Made by a program: the position numbers and the translations under genes. A DNA stretch of 64,000 nt from contig JAQFVV010006208.1 of assembly GCA_028023455.1 (NCBI GenBank), forward strand, positions 6,682,963 through 6,746,962. Reading direction: 5' to 3'. Positions 23,881 through 33,514 of the stretch are shown here, piece after piece. This stretch comes from Epiperipatus broadwayi. Its lineage: Eukaryota > Onychophora > Udeonychophora > Euonychophora > Peripatidae. The notes below the pieces were generated by a model that worked only from the letters and a program-made list of their open reading frames with translations, ran no database searches and had not been told where the DNA came from. Positions within the stretch are counted from its first letter, which is position 1, and every line of letters starts with the position of its first letter.

Positions 23881-24278
23881 TTATTTTAACTTTTTAGTAT
23901 TTGCACAATAAATAATAGTGTTTATTACAAAATATTTTCTTATATATATTATTTAAATTCTAACTGTAAAATGTTACTCAGGATGATGGTCGCTTTTATT
24001 TATTTATATATTGGTATTTTGAAAATTGTATATTTAATTCCAGTGTTTTGCATTATTATATATTATTTTGTGTTTGTATACATATGTATGAGTATAAGAA
24101 TGAATATAATAAAGACAGTTTGTTTTCATATGCTAAAAATAAACTCAAAGTATCTGTACTATAACACAGCAATGCCAATGCAAAGCTACCATTATAAATA
24201 TGGAGTTACTTAAAATGTATTAATAGCATTTGCTTTAGGTAGTCAATAAACTAATATATGTATATATATCCCCTTCCC

Positions 24279-24333
24279 CTTTTTTTTTTTTTTTTTTTTT
24301 CTTTTCCTCCCCTCCCCCCCCCCCCCCCCCGGG
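24279..24333. repeat. poly-T then poly-C tract
   Basis: About 24 T followed, after a short mixed run, by about 20 C. Simple homopolymers; the C run is an outlier in this AT-rich DNA and may be length-unreliable. Confidence 0.9.
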
Positions 24334-24424
24334 GATAACCATGCATGTGTGCAATCTTATATATATATATACAAATAAAATGTCTGTTAATTAAAAAACT
24401 ATTGTAATAACAATAAAAATAAAC

Positions 24425-24745
24425 ATGGCAAAACTCTCCATACAGTAGTGCCACCCTGTGCCAACCAGAGTAATCAATGGATGCCAGAAGGCTTGTGCAT
24501 AAAATCCCTATCTAATGCCTACTCATCCAATATCCCCAGACTAGTTTCTGGCTTGTGGCCTTCGTCAGTGAGGAGCTTTGGATCTGAGAGCACTGCACCT
24601 AGATCTTAGGATCTCTGGCATCCATTGATTATTCTGGTTGGCACAGGGTGGCACTGCTGTATGGAGAGTTTTGCCTTGTTTATAAACAATTATGTGACAA
24701 TATAAGAGATGGTGATCAAGTGATGCTTAATGGTTTAACAATAAA
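24425..24745. mobile_element. family A element
   Basis: Left end ggcaaaactctccatacagt, arm with atcaatggatgccagaaggc, minus-strand hammerhead, a deleted inner part (gatcttaggatctctggca), then ggcactgctgtatggagagt and atggtgatcaagtgatg. Confidence 0.72.
24533..24574 (-). ncRNA. hammerhead ribozyme (family A), intact
   Basis: Minus strand: stem I TCCTCA (24569-24574) with TGGGGA (24533-24538), CTGACGA (24562-24568), stem II GGC/GCC around CACAA, GAAA (24545-24548), CUA-GUC with GUC at 24539-24541. Confidence 0.82.
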
Positions 24746-24767
24746 AATAATAAATATAAGGATTGTT

Positions 24768-24925
24768 AACTTTTATATACAGTCTTTCAATCCGCAGAAG
24801 TATTTTCTGTTAATTCCTTAATCCGCCTCTACTACGGCAGTTGAGGTGGATTAAGGAATTAACTGAAAGTACTTCTGCAGATTAAAAGACTGTATATAAT
24901 AGTTAATTACCATTATATTTATTTT
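24768..24925. repeat. short foldback related to 2.35-2.82 kb
   Basis: Arms of about 65 bp mirror about 24840 (cctctactacggcagttgagg centre); gcagaagtattttctgttaa and its complement match the outer ends of the 2.35-2.82 kb foldback. No ribozyme core. Confidence 0.7.
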
Positions 24926-25076
24926 TATTGTTATATATATAATACTACAAATCGATGTCTGTATTTCTTCAAAATAATATACGTAAACTTATAAATAATA
25001 TTAATAAATATTAAAATTAACAAATTTTAATTATTGTATTTTCTAATATTTATTTATATATATATATTACTTTCAG

Positions 25077-25352
25077 CTCCATCTTTTGTTTTTCCAAATA
25101 AAGAAATAACTTGGGAACAAGGTGAGACATTAGTACTTGAAGTGCCTTTTGCAGGAGAACCTCTCCCAGTAGCTACTTGGAGTTTTGGAAATAGGGTTTT
25201 ATCAACTGCATCTCGAACTAAAGTCGATGTTTTGGAAAATGTAGCCATTTTAAAAATCAAAGAAATTGGTAAAGAAGATTCAGGAGTTTATACGCTAACT
25301 CTAGAAAATGAAATCTCAAAGACAGCGGTACCTATTGAAGTAAAAGTTTTAG
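25077..25352 (+). CDS. Ig domain exon of a titin/twitchin-family protein
   Basis: Exon of 276 nt (92 codons), frame from 25079, acceptor tttcag. It encodes one I-set Ig domain: APSFVFPNKEITWEQGETLV, then LEVPFAGEPLPVATWSFGNR with the core Trp, VLENVAILKIKEIGKEDSG, GVYTLTLENE with the D-x-G-x-Y motif, and IEVKVLG. The strand-B Cys is absent (LEVPF), as is common in titin-like Ig modules. The 3' end is odd: homology with the Ig exon at 48.7 kb and phase 1 require the break after GTTTTAG, where the donor reads gcaagt rather than gt. This suggests a GC-AG intron. The next usable gt (25357) would change phase. Confidence 0.92.
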
Positions 25353-25465
25353 GCAAGTTTGATTCATTTTATTTATTAAAGAACTAAACAAAATTTAATT
25401 TTTATTGACTAGATAATTTCAACATAAATAGAGTTGATATTGTAACAAAATATATATGTGTAGAA

Positions 25466-25612
25466 AAAGATCACATATGAGATGGATGGATAAAAAAAGG
25501 AAGTGTGCTAGTACGATGTGGAGAGGAGAGGCTAGACGTCGGAGAAGATGGATTGTACTTGGAGGAATCTTCATCATGCAGTGGATAAATAATGGTTGAT
25601 GATAATGATAAA
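25466..25612 (+). mobile_element. LINE 3'-end fragment (RTE/jockey-like)
   Basis: agatcacatatgagatggat, gaagtgtgctagtacgatgt and aagatggattgtacttggag match, in order, the 3' ends of the LINE copies at 40.9 and 52.8 kb. The fragment ends in the same ataatggttgatgataatga tail. The frame is broken. It lies 0.1 kb downstream of the Ig exon. Confidence 0.65.
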
Positions 25613-26363
25613 AAATTAATACTTATATATCTAATTCTATTATTTATTAAAATATCCTTTAGATATAATTTAAGATAAGCCATCATCAATCTTTGTCCAG
25701 ATGAATCCATATTGGAAGAGAATACAGAAAGCAGGGCAGCTAACATCTTCACCAGGATCAAGTTTCATGCAGTTATACTATCTTATTTTTTTGCTGGAGT
25801 TAAATCAAAAGCTAACTTTATTTTTTTGAAAGTCATATTTCTAAATATATTAGCAAAATGAAAGTTACTCTAGCAAACTAATGTGATCAAAAAATACAGA
25901 AGTTGAATAATGTCTTTGATATACAAATTTTATCACTAAGTAATTGTCGTGTTTTACATTGAAATTCAATTATAAGTTTTTTGTACTTCAGAAAAAGTAA
26001 AGGAAATAAATATATTGCAGACATATTTTTTTAGATCGCTAACTGATAAGAGAAAATATTTACATAACTGTGATAATAGTAATATTAGCAATTAAGCCAA
26101 TGCACATGCGCTTTTTAAAGATAAATTATAAACGAATACTCAATTTTTCCAGACACGAGATATAGTATTTTAGAAAGAATGGAATGAATCCACCCATTCT
26201 TTCGACCCAAATGTTTATGTATGGGCAAATCTTAAGTGTGTGGAAATAAAAGCGTGAGGTGTTACATGATCACTTTAAATTATATTTGTTATGTTTGAAC
26301 GAATGACACTTTGCGAAATCTTTAAAATTTACGAACCGTCATTCTTTAGTTGAAATTAAACAT

Positions 26364-26515
26364 ATATAATGAGATAATATTTTATATAGCGCTATGTTTT
26401 TTTTTTTTATGTAATAGTAATATTAGCGATTAAGCCAATGCACATGCGCTTAATCGCTAATATTACTATTACATAAAAAAAATATGCTATATAAAATAAT
26501 ATCTCATTATAACTG
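26364..26515. repeat. near-perfect long hairpin
   Basis: Arms of about 65 bp (26364-26434 and 26447-26515) are nearly exact complements, with the loop around ccaatgcacatgcgct. A single copy of part of one arm (aatagtaatattagcaatta) lies at 26075. No ribozyme or coding signal. The near identity suggests a recent event. Confidence 0.78.
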
Positions 26516-27194
26516 TGATAAGAAAATTGCATATGGCAAATGCTAAGAAATATTTACTAATTACAAATATTTCTTGATACAATAGAAATTGAACCTATTA
26601 ATTAAAAACACAAAGAGAAAATCAAGACTGATAATCAAGGATGAACCCTGGATTTCTGGAGGCTAAACTGGAAGGATAAATAGTAGGTGCAGCAAAGTAC
26701 ATGGTTCTCATTCTAGTGGATTTACCAAGCGAACTGTTGGTAAGAGATTTTAACTGACAGCAGCTGAAAGAAGCGTAAGTGACGGTCCAGTGCTCTAGTG
26801 TGAAGCCAACATGACCACATGCGGCAGCTGACCAGAGCCAAAGTGTTTAAAAACTGACGCCAGAGGAAACTGTCCAGAAATCAGCCAGTTGTTAAGTGCA
26901 TTGTGGGAAGTGAACATTAAGTGAACTGTATATCTTGTGTTTGTGTGCATCAATAATTTTTCACTATTAATTACATTTTACCATTTATTGATTTATTTGT
27001 TGGTATTCGAATACACAACAGTAATCTATATTTTTGTTTGTTATAAATTGTTGATAAGATGATTTATCTAACTAAAACGAAACATACTAAAACAAGAGCG
27101 TTACTATTTTGATAACCATTGATTAATGTATTTCAGATTTCGTAAGTATTTAAATATATATAAATAGAGGTAAAAAATCATTAAAAATATATTA

Positions 27195-27415
27195 AATTAA
27201 TTAAAGGATATATATATATAAACTAACTAAATAATCAATCAAAATAAGATTGAAATAAATAACTATTAATAGCTATATTATAATATTTATCGAACCGGCT
27301 TTCATCTCCATTGAGAAGGTCTCGATGGAGATAAAACGGTTTGATAAATATTATAATATAATTATTAATAGTTCTTTATTTCAATCTTATTTTGAGTGAT
27401 TATTTATTTATATAT
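27195..27415. mobile_element. foldback element with hammerhead-like centre
   Basis: Arms of about 90 bp mirror about 27320 (aaataagattgaaataaata with its complement; ataatatttatcgaaccgg with its complement). The inner end carries a hairpin tctc/gaga followed by GAAA (minus strand) or AAAA (plus) and ccggtt, as in a hammerhead stem II-GAAA-stem III. A canonical CUGANGA is not present at the arm junction. Confidence 0.6.
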
Positions 27416-27977
27416 TTGTGACAACATTATGGACAAATAAATTGTATTGGATATTTGACCATTATAGTAAATATAAAAACTGTTATTGGAATAAATACCT
27501 TACTTATCGATTTGCACAGAATTGGGTAACCTCTAAAAATATTAATAACTTATAGAAATTGTTTACTTTATCAGATTTAGAAATAATTTTTTATTTTCTG
27601 ATAAAACTATTTCTCTTATTGAAGTATTAAAAAACAGCTTGTAGACAAGGAGTTTGTTATAAATATAGCAGAAAGATGCAACAATTACTTATATGGAGTC
27701 CTTTGTTAGAAGCACAGATTTTTACATAACTGAAATTCAAGATGCCATGTGTGCATTTATTTCCAATAACAACTATATGCAAATTAATGAATGATATGTG
27801 CATACAAATTTATATATATTGCAGTACGTCAAACTCAGACTAAGTATGATGCCACTTTGCATTACAAACTGTGCTATCTCTAACTAAACAGTTAAACTAA
27901 TAATATATATATATATATCAAATCAAAACTACCCCAAATCTAAAATTAAACCAGACCAGCATAAAAATAATATTAAA

Positions 27978-28021
27978 ACCCAGCCTAAGGTTTCACTGCT
28001 ACAAGCAGACTTCTCAAGTGT
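27978..28021 (-). ncRNA. variant hammerhead-like hairpin at PLE 3' end (copy 1)
   Basis: Minus strand: ACAC, UUGAGAA (28011-28017), stem II CUGC/GCAG around UUGUA, GAAA (27991-27994), stem III CC-UUA-GG, then CU and GGGU. It differs from copy 2 at two bases, giving C at 16.1 and one stem I mismatch, so this copy fits the fold less well. Confidence 0.5.
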
Positions 28022-28057
28022 AAAGAACTACAAAAAAACCACACATTATATATACTA

Positions 28058-29485
28058 TTAAAAATTACCCACAAATCCATTCACTTCCCATCCACCCTTA
28101 ATATTAAAAGAACTCTTAAATAAGTTAATTGCTTCAGAATAATAAATTTTCAATAATAAAGACTCTTTAATTCTTCTTTTGATTTCATTTCTCTCAAAGA
28201 AGACAACCTTAGCTTCATCAAAATCAATAGTGTGGCCTGTATCTTTTTCATGGACATACAAAGCAGAACTAAGATATCTATTTTTAACTCTACTTATATG
28301 AACCTTTATTCTTTCATTTAAACTCAAACTACTCTGACCTATGTAAACCTTCTTACAAAATAAACAAGGAATAAAATATACTACACCAGGAATAGTCTTT
28401 CTATCAAAAACTTCTTTTATATTATTTAATAAATTATTCAATGTAACACCCCTTTTCCAAGCAATTTTCTTATTTCCAAACAATTTACTATTTCTACACA
28501 CAATTTTATAAGAAGACAATTTAAATGGCAAAGAAATAAAATCATATTTTTCTTTAACCTTTACATCCTTACAAATATTACTATTAAATAAAATACTTTT
28601 AACAAATTTATCAGAGTATCCAACACTCAAATAATCTTTATAAAATTGATATTTCTGAAACAAAGCTACCCCACTAGAATTATTTAATTTAATATTCCTA
28701 TGACAATAATTCCTTAAAGCAGCTACTTTATGAGATACAGACTGATAGCTTTCAGGTTTAATTATAGATCTTAATTCTTTACTTTTAACTAAATGACTGC
28801 ACAATAAACAATTAGTTTCTATATTTCTAATCACCAAAAGATCTAAAAATTTTAACTTACCAAAATCTAACCCCCCTCCTTCTAACACAAATTTTATAGA
28901 AGGATCAAAACAATTAAACTCATTTACAAATTCCTTCAATTTATCATTCTCAACTACAAATAAACAATCATCAACATATCTGACAAATAATTTTACATAT
29001 AAACAATTCTTTTTAATAATAATTTCCTCTTCCATAAAACTAATATAAACTGAACATACTAAATGAGAAATAATATAACCTATTATCCACCCTTCCTTAA
29101 TCTTATAAAAATTACCTCTATAAGTAAAATACATAGAATCTTCCAATAACAAAAGCAAATCTTTAATTACCTTAATTTTATTTTTTGATAAAGAACTTTT
29201 CTTAATCAATACAGACAAAAGAACATCAATACTGCTTAACCTATTAACAGACTGATACATATTTTCAATATCTAAACTTCCAAATACCCAATTACTTTCC
29301 ATTTTAAAATTATTAATCTTATCAAAAGCCTCAAAAGAAGAAGAAACTGTGTACTGACCAAAATCAACAAATTGTTTTAAAAAATTATTCAAGAATCTAG
29401 AAATACCCTCTACAACACTACCTGTAAAATCAAAAATAAATCTTAAAGGAAAACCATCTTTATGAGTTTTAATATTCACAAACAT
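28058..29485 (-). CDS. Penelope-like reverse transcriptase with GIY-YIG endonuclease (N-truncated)
   Basis: Open frame of 475 residues from its first Met; the frame stays open upstream (YPNDFTSAK before the Met) to the copy junction near 29555, so the Met is internal and the real N-terminus is missing. It copies element RNA and nicks target DNA. Seen in order: RT motif near THKDGFPLRFIFDFTG, catalytic motif A LDIENMY (Asp72), a motif B region with GWIIGYIIS at 132-140, catalytic YVDD at 170-173, LKFLDLLVIR, then a CLFC pair (374-377) and the GIY-YIG nuclease with GVVYF (367-371), VYIGQSS (380-386) and R392. RT followed by GIY-YIG is diagnostic of Penelope-like elements. Motif B lacks the usual SPLSP-like residues (it reads YIISH), so activity is uncertain. 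Confidence 0.9.
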   Translation of the reverse strand: MFVNIKTHKDGFPLRFIFDFTGSVVEGISRFLNNFLKQFVDFGQYTVSSSFEAFDKINNFKMESNWVFGSLDIENMYQSVNRLSSIDVLLSVLIKKSSLSKNKIKVIKDLLLLLEDSMYFTYRGNFYKIKEGWIIGYIISHLVCSVYISFMEEEIIIKKNCLYVKLFVRYVDDCLFVVENDKLKEFVNEFNCFDPSIKFVLEGGGLDFGKLKFLDLLVIRNIETNCLLCSHLVKSKELRSIIKPESYQSVSHKVAALRNYCHRNIKLNNSSGVALFQKYQFYKDYLSVGYSDKFVKSILFNSNICKDVKVKEKYDFISLPFKLSSYKIVCRNSKLFGNKKIAWKRGVTLNNLLNNIKEVFDRKTIPGVVYFIPCLFCKKVYIGQSSLSLNERIKVHISRVKNRYLSSALYVHEKDTGHTIDFDEAKVVFFERNEIKRRIKESLLLKIYYSEAINLFKSSFNIKGGWEVNGFVGNF

Positions 29486-29556
29486 CTTAGCTGATGTAAA
29501 ATCATTAGGATAGCATTTTAAATAATCTACTCTATTAAAAAATCTACTCTATTATT

Positions 29557-30228
29557 AAAGTAGCTGCTTTAAGGAATTATTGTCATAGGAATATTAAATT
29601 AAATAATTCTCGTGGGGTAGCTTTGTTTCAGAAATATCAATTTTATAAAGATTATTTGAGTGTTGGATACTCTGATATATTTGTTAAAAGTATTTTATTT
29701 AATAGTAATATTTGTAAGGATGTAAAGGTTAAAGAAAAATATGATTTTATTTCTTTGCCATTTAAATTGTCTTCTTATAAAATTGTGTGTAGAAATAGTA
29801 AATTGTTTGGAAATAAGAAAATTGCTTGGAAAAGGGGTGTTACATTGAATAATTTATTAAATAATACAAAAGAAGTTTTTGATAGAAAGACTATTCCTGG
29901 TGTGGTATATTTTATTCCTTGTTTATTTTGTAAGAAGGTTTACATAGGTCAGAGTAGTTTGAGTTTAAATGAAAGAATAAAGGTTCATATAAGTAGAGTT
30001 AAAAATAGATATCTTAGTTCTGCTTTGTATGTCCATGAAAAAGATACAGGCCACACTATTGATTTTGATGAAGCTAAGGTTGTCGTCTTTGAGAGAAATG
30101 AAATCAAAAGAAGAATTAAAGAGTCTTTATTATTGAAAATTTATTATTCTGAAGCAATTAACTTATTTAAGAGTTCTTTTAATATTAAGGGTGGATGGGA
30201 AGTGAATGGATTTGTGGGTAGTTTTTAA
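29557..30228 (+). pseudogene. C-terminal part of PLE protein with GIY-YIG domain
   Basis: Open frame continuous from the junction to the stop at 30228; the first Met in it is at 29623. It encodes only the region after the polymerase: FQKYQFYKDYLSVGYSD, the CLFC pair and GIY-YIG nuclease (GVVYF, VYIGQSS), and the end WEVNGFVGSF. Without the RT it cannot be autonomous. Differences from copy 1 include SDIF for SDKF, NTKE for NIKE, VVVF for VVFF and GSF for GNF. Confidence 0.85.
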
Positions 30229-30264
30229 TAGTATATATAATGTGTGGTTTTTTTGTAGTTCTTT

Positions 30265-30308
30265 ACACTTGAGAAGTCTGCTTGTAGCAGTGAAACCTTA
30301 GGTTGTGT
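30265..30308 (+). ncRNA. variant hammerhead ribozyme candidate at PLE 3' end (U3-A8 core)
   Basis: Stem I ACAC (30265-30268) pairs with GTGT (30305-30308). Core UUGAGAA (30269-30275) in place of CUGANGA, so position 3 is U and position 8 is A, a compensatory change of the C3-G8 pair. Stem II CUGC/GCAG around UUGUA with an outer G-U pair, GAAA (30292-30295), stem III CC-UUA-GG, and GUU triplet (30302-30304). All other invariant bases are kept. Cleavage is unproven. Confidence 0.6.
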
Positions 30309-30396
30309 TTTAATATTATTTTTATGCTGGTCTGGTTTAATTTTAGATTTGGGGTAGTTTTGATTTTATATTGACTAGTTTAGCTTTATGCTTGTA

Positions 30397-30399
<3 letters not shown>

Positions 30400-30428
<29 letters not shown>

Positions 30429-30460
30429 GTAATGTATATATATATATATATATTACAGAA
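30400..30460. repeat. (TA)n microsatellite
   Basis: Two runs of TA dinucleotides separated by tgtaatg, right after the Penelope-like copy. PLEs often insert at or end in such tracts. Confidence 0.85.
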
Positions 30461-30624
30461 AGAGAGAAGGAAACAAAACTATTAAAAATTAACAATTTAA
30501 ATGCTAATTTATCTGTTTAAAACAAGTACATCTGTTCAATATTCATCAGACTTCATAAACATATTCATCAGACTTCATAAACATTGGTTTAAAGGTAAGA
30601 GGATGCATATGGATATAGGACTGG

Positions 30625-30995
30625 CTATAGTTATTAAAGAACCAAAGACATCAAAATGTATGGGTACTAAACTGAGTTTAGACCTATATGATTATATAAA
30701 CTAATGAGCTTGGATTGAAAATATTATTGTGTTTTCAATTTTAGTCTTATAGTTTTATAGTTAAGCAGAGATAAAAGGTTGGCAGTTGGGGGGTTGCATT
30801 AGATCCTAAGATCTAGGTGCAGTGCTCTCAGATCCAAAGCTCCTCACTGATGAAGGCCACAAGCCAGAAACTAGTCTGGGGATATTGGATAAGTAGGCAC
30901 TAGATAGGGATTTTATGCTAAGCCTTCTGGCATCCATTGATTACTCTGGCTTGCCCTGAGTGGCACTACTGTATGAAGAGTTTTCCCTGTTTTAA
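30625..30995. mobile_element. family A element, long form without left arm
   Basis: Starts at the inner block (ctatagttattaaagaacc, tcaaaatgtatgggtac), continues through gagataaaaggttggcagtt and gatcctaagatctaggtgca to a plus-strand hammerhead and the right arm ending ggcactactgtatgaagag. Confidence 0.68.
30841..30882 (+). ncRNA. hammerhead ribozyme (family A), intact
   Basis: TCCTCA (30841-30846) with TGGGGA (30877-30882), CTGATGA (30847-30853), stem II GGC/GCC around CACAA, GAAA (30867-30870), CUA-GUC with GUC at 30874-30876. Confidence 0.83.
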
Positions 30996-32380
30996 TTTAC
31001 ACAATCTAATAATAAAAGGATTAAGAAATACAAATATTTTCATAGTAAATAAAAGAACAAAAATAAAGTAGGCCAAGTTACAAAAAAACAGTATTAATTT
31101 TTTTTTTCCTCAAAGAGAAATATAATTTGCTTTGATCTACATAAAATTGGGAAAAAATAATTTTAATGTAATTAAAAGTATTCCGTAGAAATAACTATAT
31201 AATTATAGTATATGTTAATAGTTCAGTTTAGAACATACCTTGAAGTAAATTATTTGATAAACACCTACTAAATTGGACTAATTAAAAGCTAATCAAATAC
31301 ATTAAGTAAAAAAATACATAACCAATTAAATAGTTATGGTTTTACTTCATTAGTTATTACTCAAATACAAGTGGCCATGAATATGGGACTATAAACTGTC
31401 CCGAAAGTGCTTGGCAGTAAATTTAGATAATTTCACATACAATTAATAGCTTCATTATCTATGCGTAGAGCACATATATATTTTAATAATCAATTAAATA
31501 GTATTTTTGGTAAAGACCTTTGTCGGATTAAAATAGTCAATTAATGTAATTACAAAATAAGCACAGGAATTAAGACTGATGTGATAGAAAGATATATTCT
31601 TATAAAAAGGTTTGATGTAAATAGAAGAATGAAGGAAAAGAAGGAGATCAATTCTGGGAAGCAGAATAAAATATGCAGAGGTAGAGAAAGATCTGTACTG
31701 AGAGTAATTAATCTACGGCAAGATTTAGATGTAGCCTTTATCTTTCTCAGTTGCAACCCATTCTCACCAATACTAGCAACGAGACCAGGAAACTATAGTG
31801 AACTTACAGCAATTTAAGAAAGAATTTCTCATTAAGAAGCAATCATAATGAGATTTTATTTAATGGAATGTTTCAACATGGCGGACTAGAATCTGTCCAA
31901 ATGCTCTAATCAGAACGTTTGATTGTTTGTAGCCATCTGAGCCAGAACTTTCCAGCCTGCCAGAGTAAAAGAATGATGCCATAGACCCATTCATTATCAT
32001 CTACTATTTTAATTTTATGTATGTATGTATAAGAGTGACAGAAGGAAAATGAAATAATGTGTAGACGAATTGAATTTATACTTCGTCATAAATCTTTAAT
32101 AGAAAGCTTACTATATTTTCATATTATGAACAAATTCTGCGGCAAGAATTTTCTTTGATTTGAAAACATAAGGCCTTAATTGTTTTTCTTTATTATTCTT
32201 TGTGGTATTTGTATATTTAGTTAATTATTTTTTGTGGTAATGGTAGTAGCAATATAATTATCAATTTATAATTTCACTAACAATCATTATTTTGAAGGTA
32301 TTTTATTTGTATTTTTTATTTTACTCACGTATCTACATTGGAAATAAAATGGTGATCATGTGATGTACATTAGAAATAAA

Positions 32381-32508
32381 TGAAGGGGATCAAGCATTAC
32401 TGGTCGAGAGGTCAGAACAGCTGCCTTACAAGCAGTTGTCCCGGGTTAGCGGGTTCGCTTCCCAGCCGATGCTATGACGCATGAAAAAAAAAAAATGAAG
32501 GGGATCAA
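32381..32508 (+). mobile_element. tRNA-derived SINE with target-site duplication
   Basis: A 13-bp direct repeat tgaaggggatcaa flanks the insert (32381-32393 and 32496-32508). The body has an A box tggtcgagagg (32401), an anticodon-like arm CTGC/GCAG with a loop that would read UAC, a B box ggttcgcttcc (32452), terminal GCAT/ATGC pairing, and a 13-A tail. It is a short, recent Pol III-type insertion, unrelated in sequence to the family C tRNA head. Confidence 0.82.
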
Positions 32509-33074
32509 ATTAAGAAATCGAACCCACCCTTCTTTTGGTTCTTTATTATAAATAATTTTTTTTTGTTATAAATATAATTGTTAGTGATGTTTGATTTATT
32601 TTCCAAAAAAAAAAGGAAAAATAAATTTTATATGGGTTGGAGAAAACATGCTCTAAGTAAGGCAAATGTGGGAGAGTTAATGAAAATTGGAGATGATGTT
32701 CCCAGCAGGTACTTCCGGAGACGTTATTTCCAAGTGGAAAGTAGTGCCTAGGGTTAAAACTATTTAGATCAAGCAGCATATAATAAAATTATAAATAGAA
32801 AAACAGAAAGTCATAATGATAAAATGCTTTTCGATGAGAGAAAAGTGATTGACCCTCTGGGAATTGAGATATTGGATGGTGATCAGGAAATATTAGTCAA
32901 TAAATAGATATGTAACTACTCTTAGCTGGCATGTAAAATAAAAGAGAATAATTGTAAAACTCTCACTAATGGATAATTAACTAGCTTGTTAAGATATCCC
33001 TGTTAAATATCCAGCATTTTTAAGCTCATGTGGGAAATATGCTGGAAATGTTTTTATCTTGAAGTGTGTAAATT

Positions 33075-33500
33075 ACTAAACATCACATGATTACCATTTC
33101 TCATGCTTGCACATAACTGTTATTAAAACAGACAAAACTCTTTATACAGTAGTGCCACTCAGTGCCAGCCAGAGTAACCAATGGATGCTAGAAGGCTTGT
33201 GCATAAAATCCCCATCTAGTGCCTACTCATTCAATATCTCCAGACTAGTTTCTGGCTTGTGGCCTTCATCAGTGAGGAGCTTCAGAGATCTAAGAGGACT
33301 GCACCTAGATCGTAGGATCTAATGCAACCCTCCAGCAGCCACCTTTTATCTCTACTTAACTACAAAATTATGAGAAGAAAATTTGAAAACACAATAATAT
33401 TTTCAATCCAAGCTCAATAGCTTATATAGTCATATGGGTCTGAACTCATTTTGGTGTCTTTGGCTCTTTAACGACCATAGCCACTACTATCCTATTAGGC
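33075..33500. mobile_element. family A element, long form
   Basis: Left end aaacatcacatgattaccat, arm with ccaatggatgctagaaggct, minus-strand hammerhead, then the inner block (gatctaatgcaaccctcca, tatctctacttaactacaaa, ttttggtgtctttggctc). No right arm. Confidence 0.68.
33237..33278 (-). ncRNA. hammerhead ribozyme (family A)
   Basis: Minus strand: TCCTCA (33273-33278) with TGGAGA (33237-33242, one mismatch), CTGATGA (33266-33272), stem II GGC/GCC around CACAA, GAAA (33249-33252), GUC (33243-33245). Confidence 0.78.
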
Positions 33501-33514
33501 AGGATTGTTGTTAA

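Larger units (their letters stand above)
16639..25076 (+). other. intron between linker and Ig
   Basis: Donor gtaata, acceptor tttcag ending at 25076. 16.64-18.2 kb is AT-rich with no recognisable feature. The rest holds family A copies (18.27-19.46, 20.77-21.27 and 24.43-24.75 kb), family C copies (19.95-20.11 and 21.99-22.57), family H (22.96-23.18), family D (23.69-23.88), an LTR fragment (21.27-21.44), a T24/C20 tract (24.28-24.33) and a small foldback (24.77-24.92). Confidence 0.8.
27895..29560 (-). mobile_element. Penelope-like element, 5'-truncated copy 1
   Basis: Reads leftward. It starts at the junction near 29555 inside the reverse transcriptase gene and covers the ORF to 28058. 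It then has a short 3' region with a hammerhead-like hairpin (27978-28021) and continues into ggtttaattttagatttggg, ending in a TA-rich tract at about 27900. It stands head-to-head with copy 2 at 29555-30365. The two share near-identical 3' halves. Confidence 0.8.
29555..30365 (+). mobile_element. Penelope-like element, 5'-truncated copy 2
   Basis: Reads rightward from the junction at about 29555, where it enters the ORF at KVAALRNYCHRN, equivalent to residue 253 of copy 1. It includes the GIY-YIG end, a 3' region with the hammerhead-like hairpin (30265-30308) and ggtttaattttagatttggg, followed by a (TA)n run. Only a handful of residues differ from copy 1, so the pair is young. Confidence 0.8.

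Noticed and set aside
24251-24454. Gly/Lys-rich minus-strand frame
   Set aside because: It is a translation of the poly-T/poly-C tract.
25034-25076. Start codon and hydrophobic leader before the Ig domain (MYFLIFIYIYILL)
   Set aside because: It is the polypyrimidine/TA part of the intron read in frame; the acceptor tttcag and homologous exons show the exon begins at 25077.
27298-27345. Canonical hammerhead at the 27.3-kb foldback
   Set aside because: Stem II and GAAA-ccggtt are recognisable but the CUGANGA segment is lost at the arm junction, so it is recorded only as hammerhead-like.
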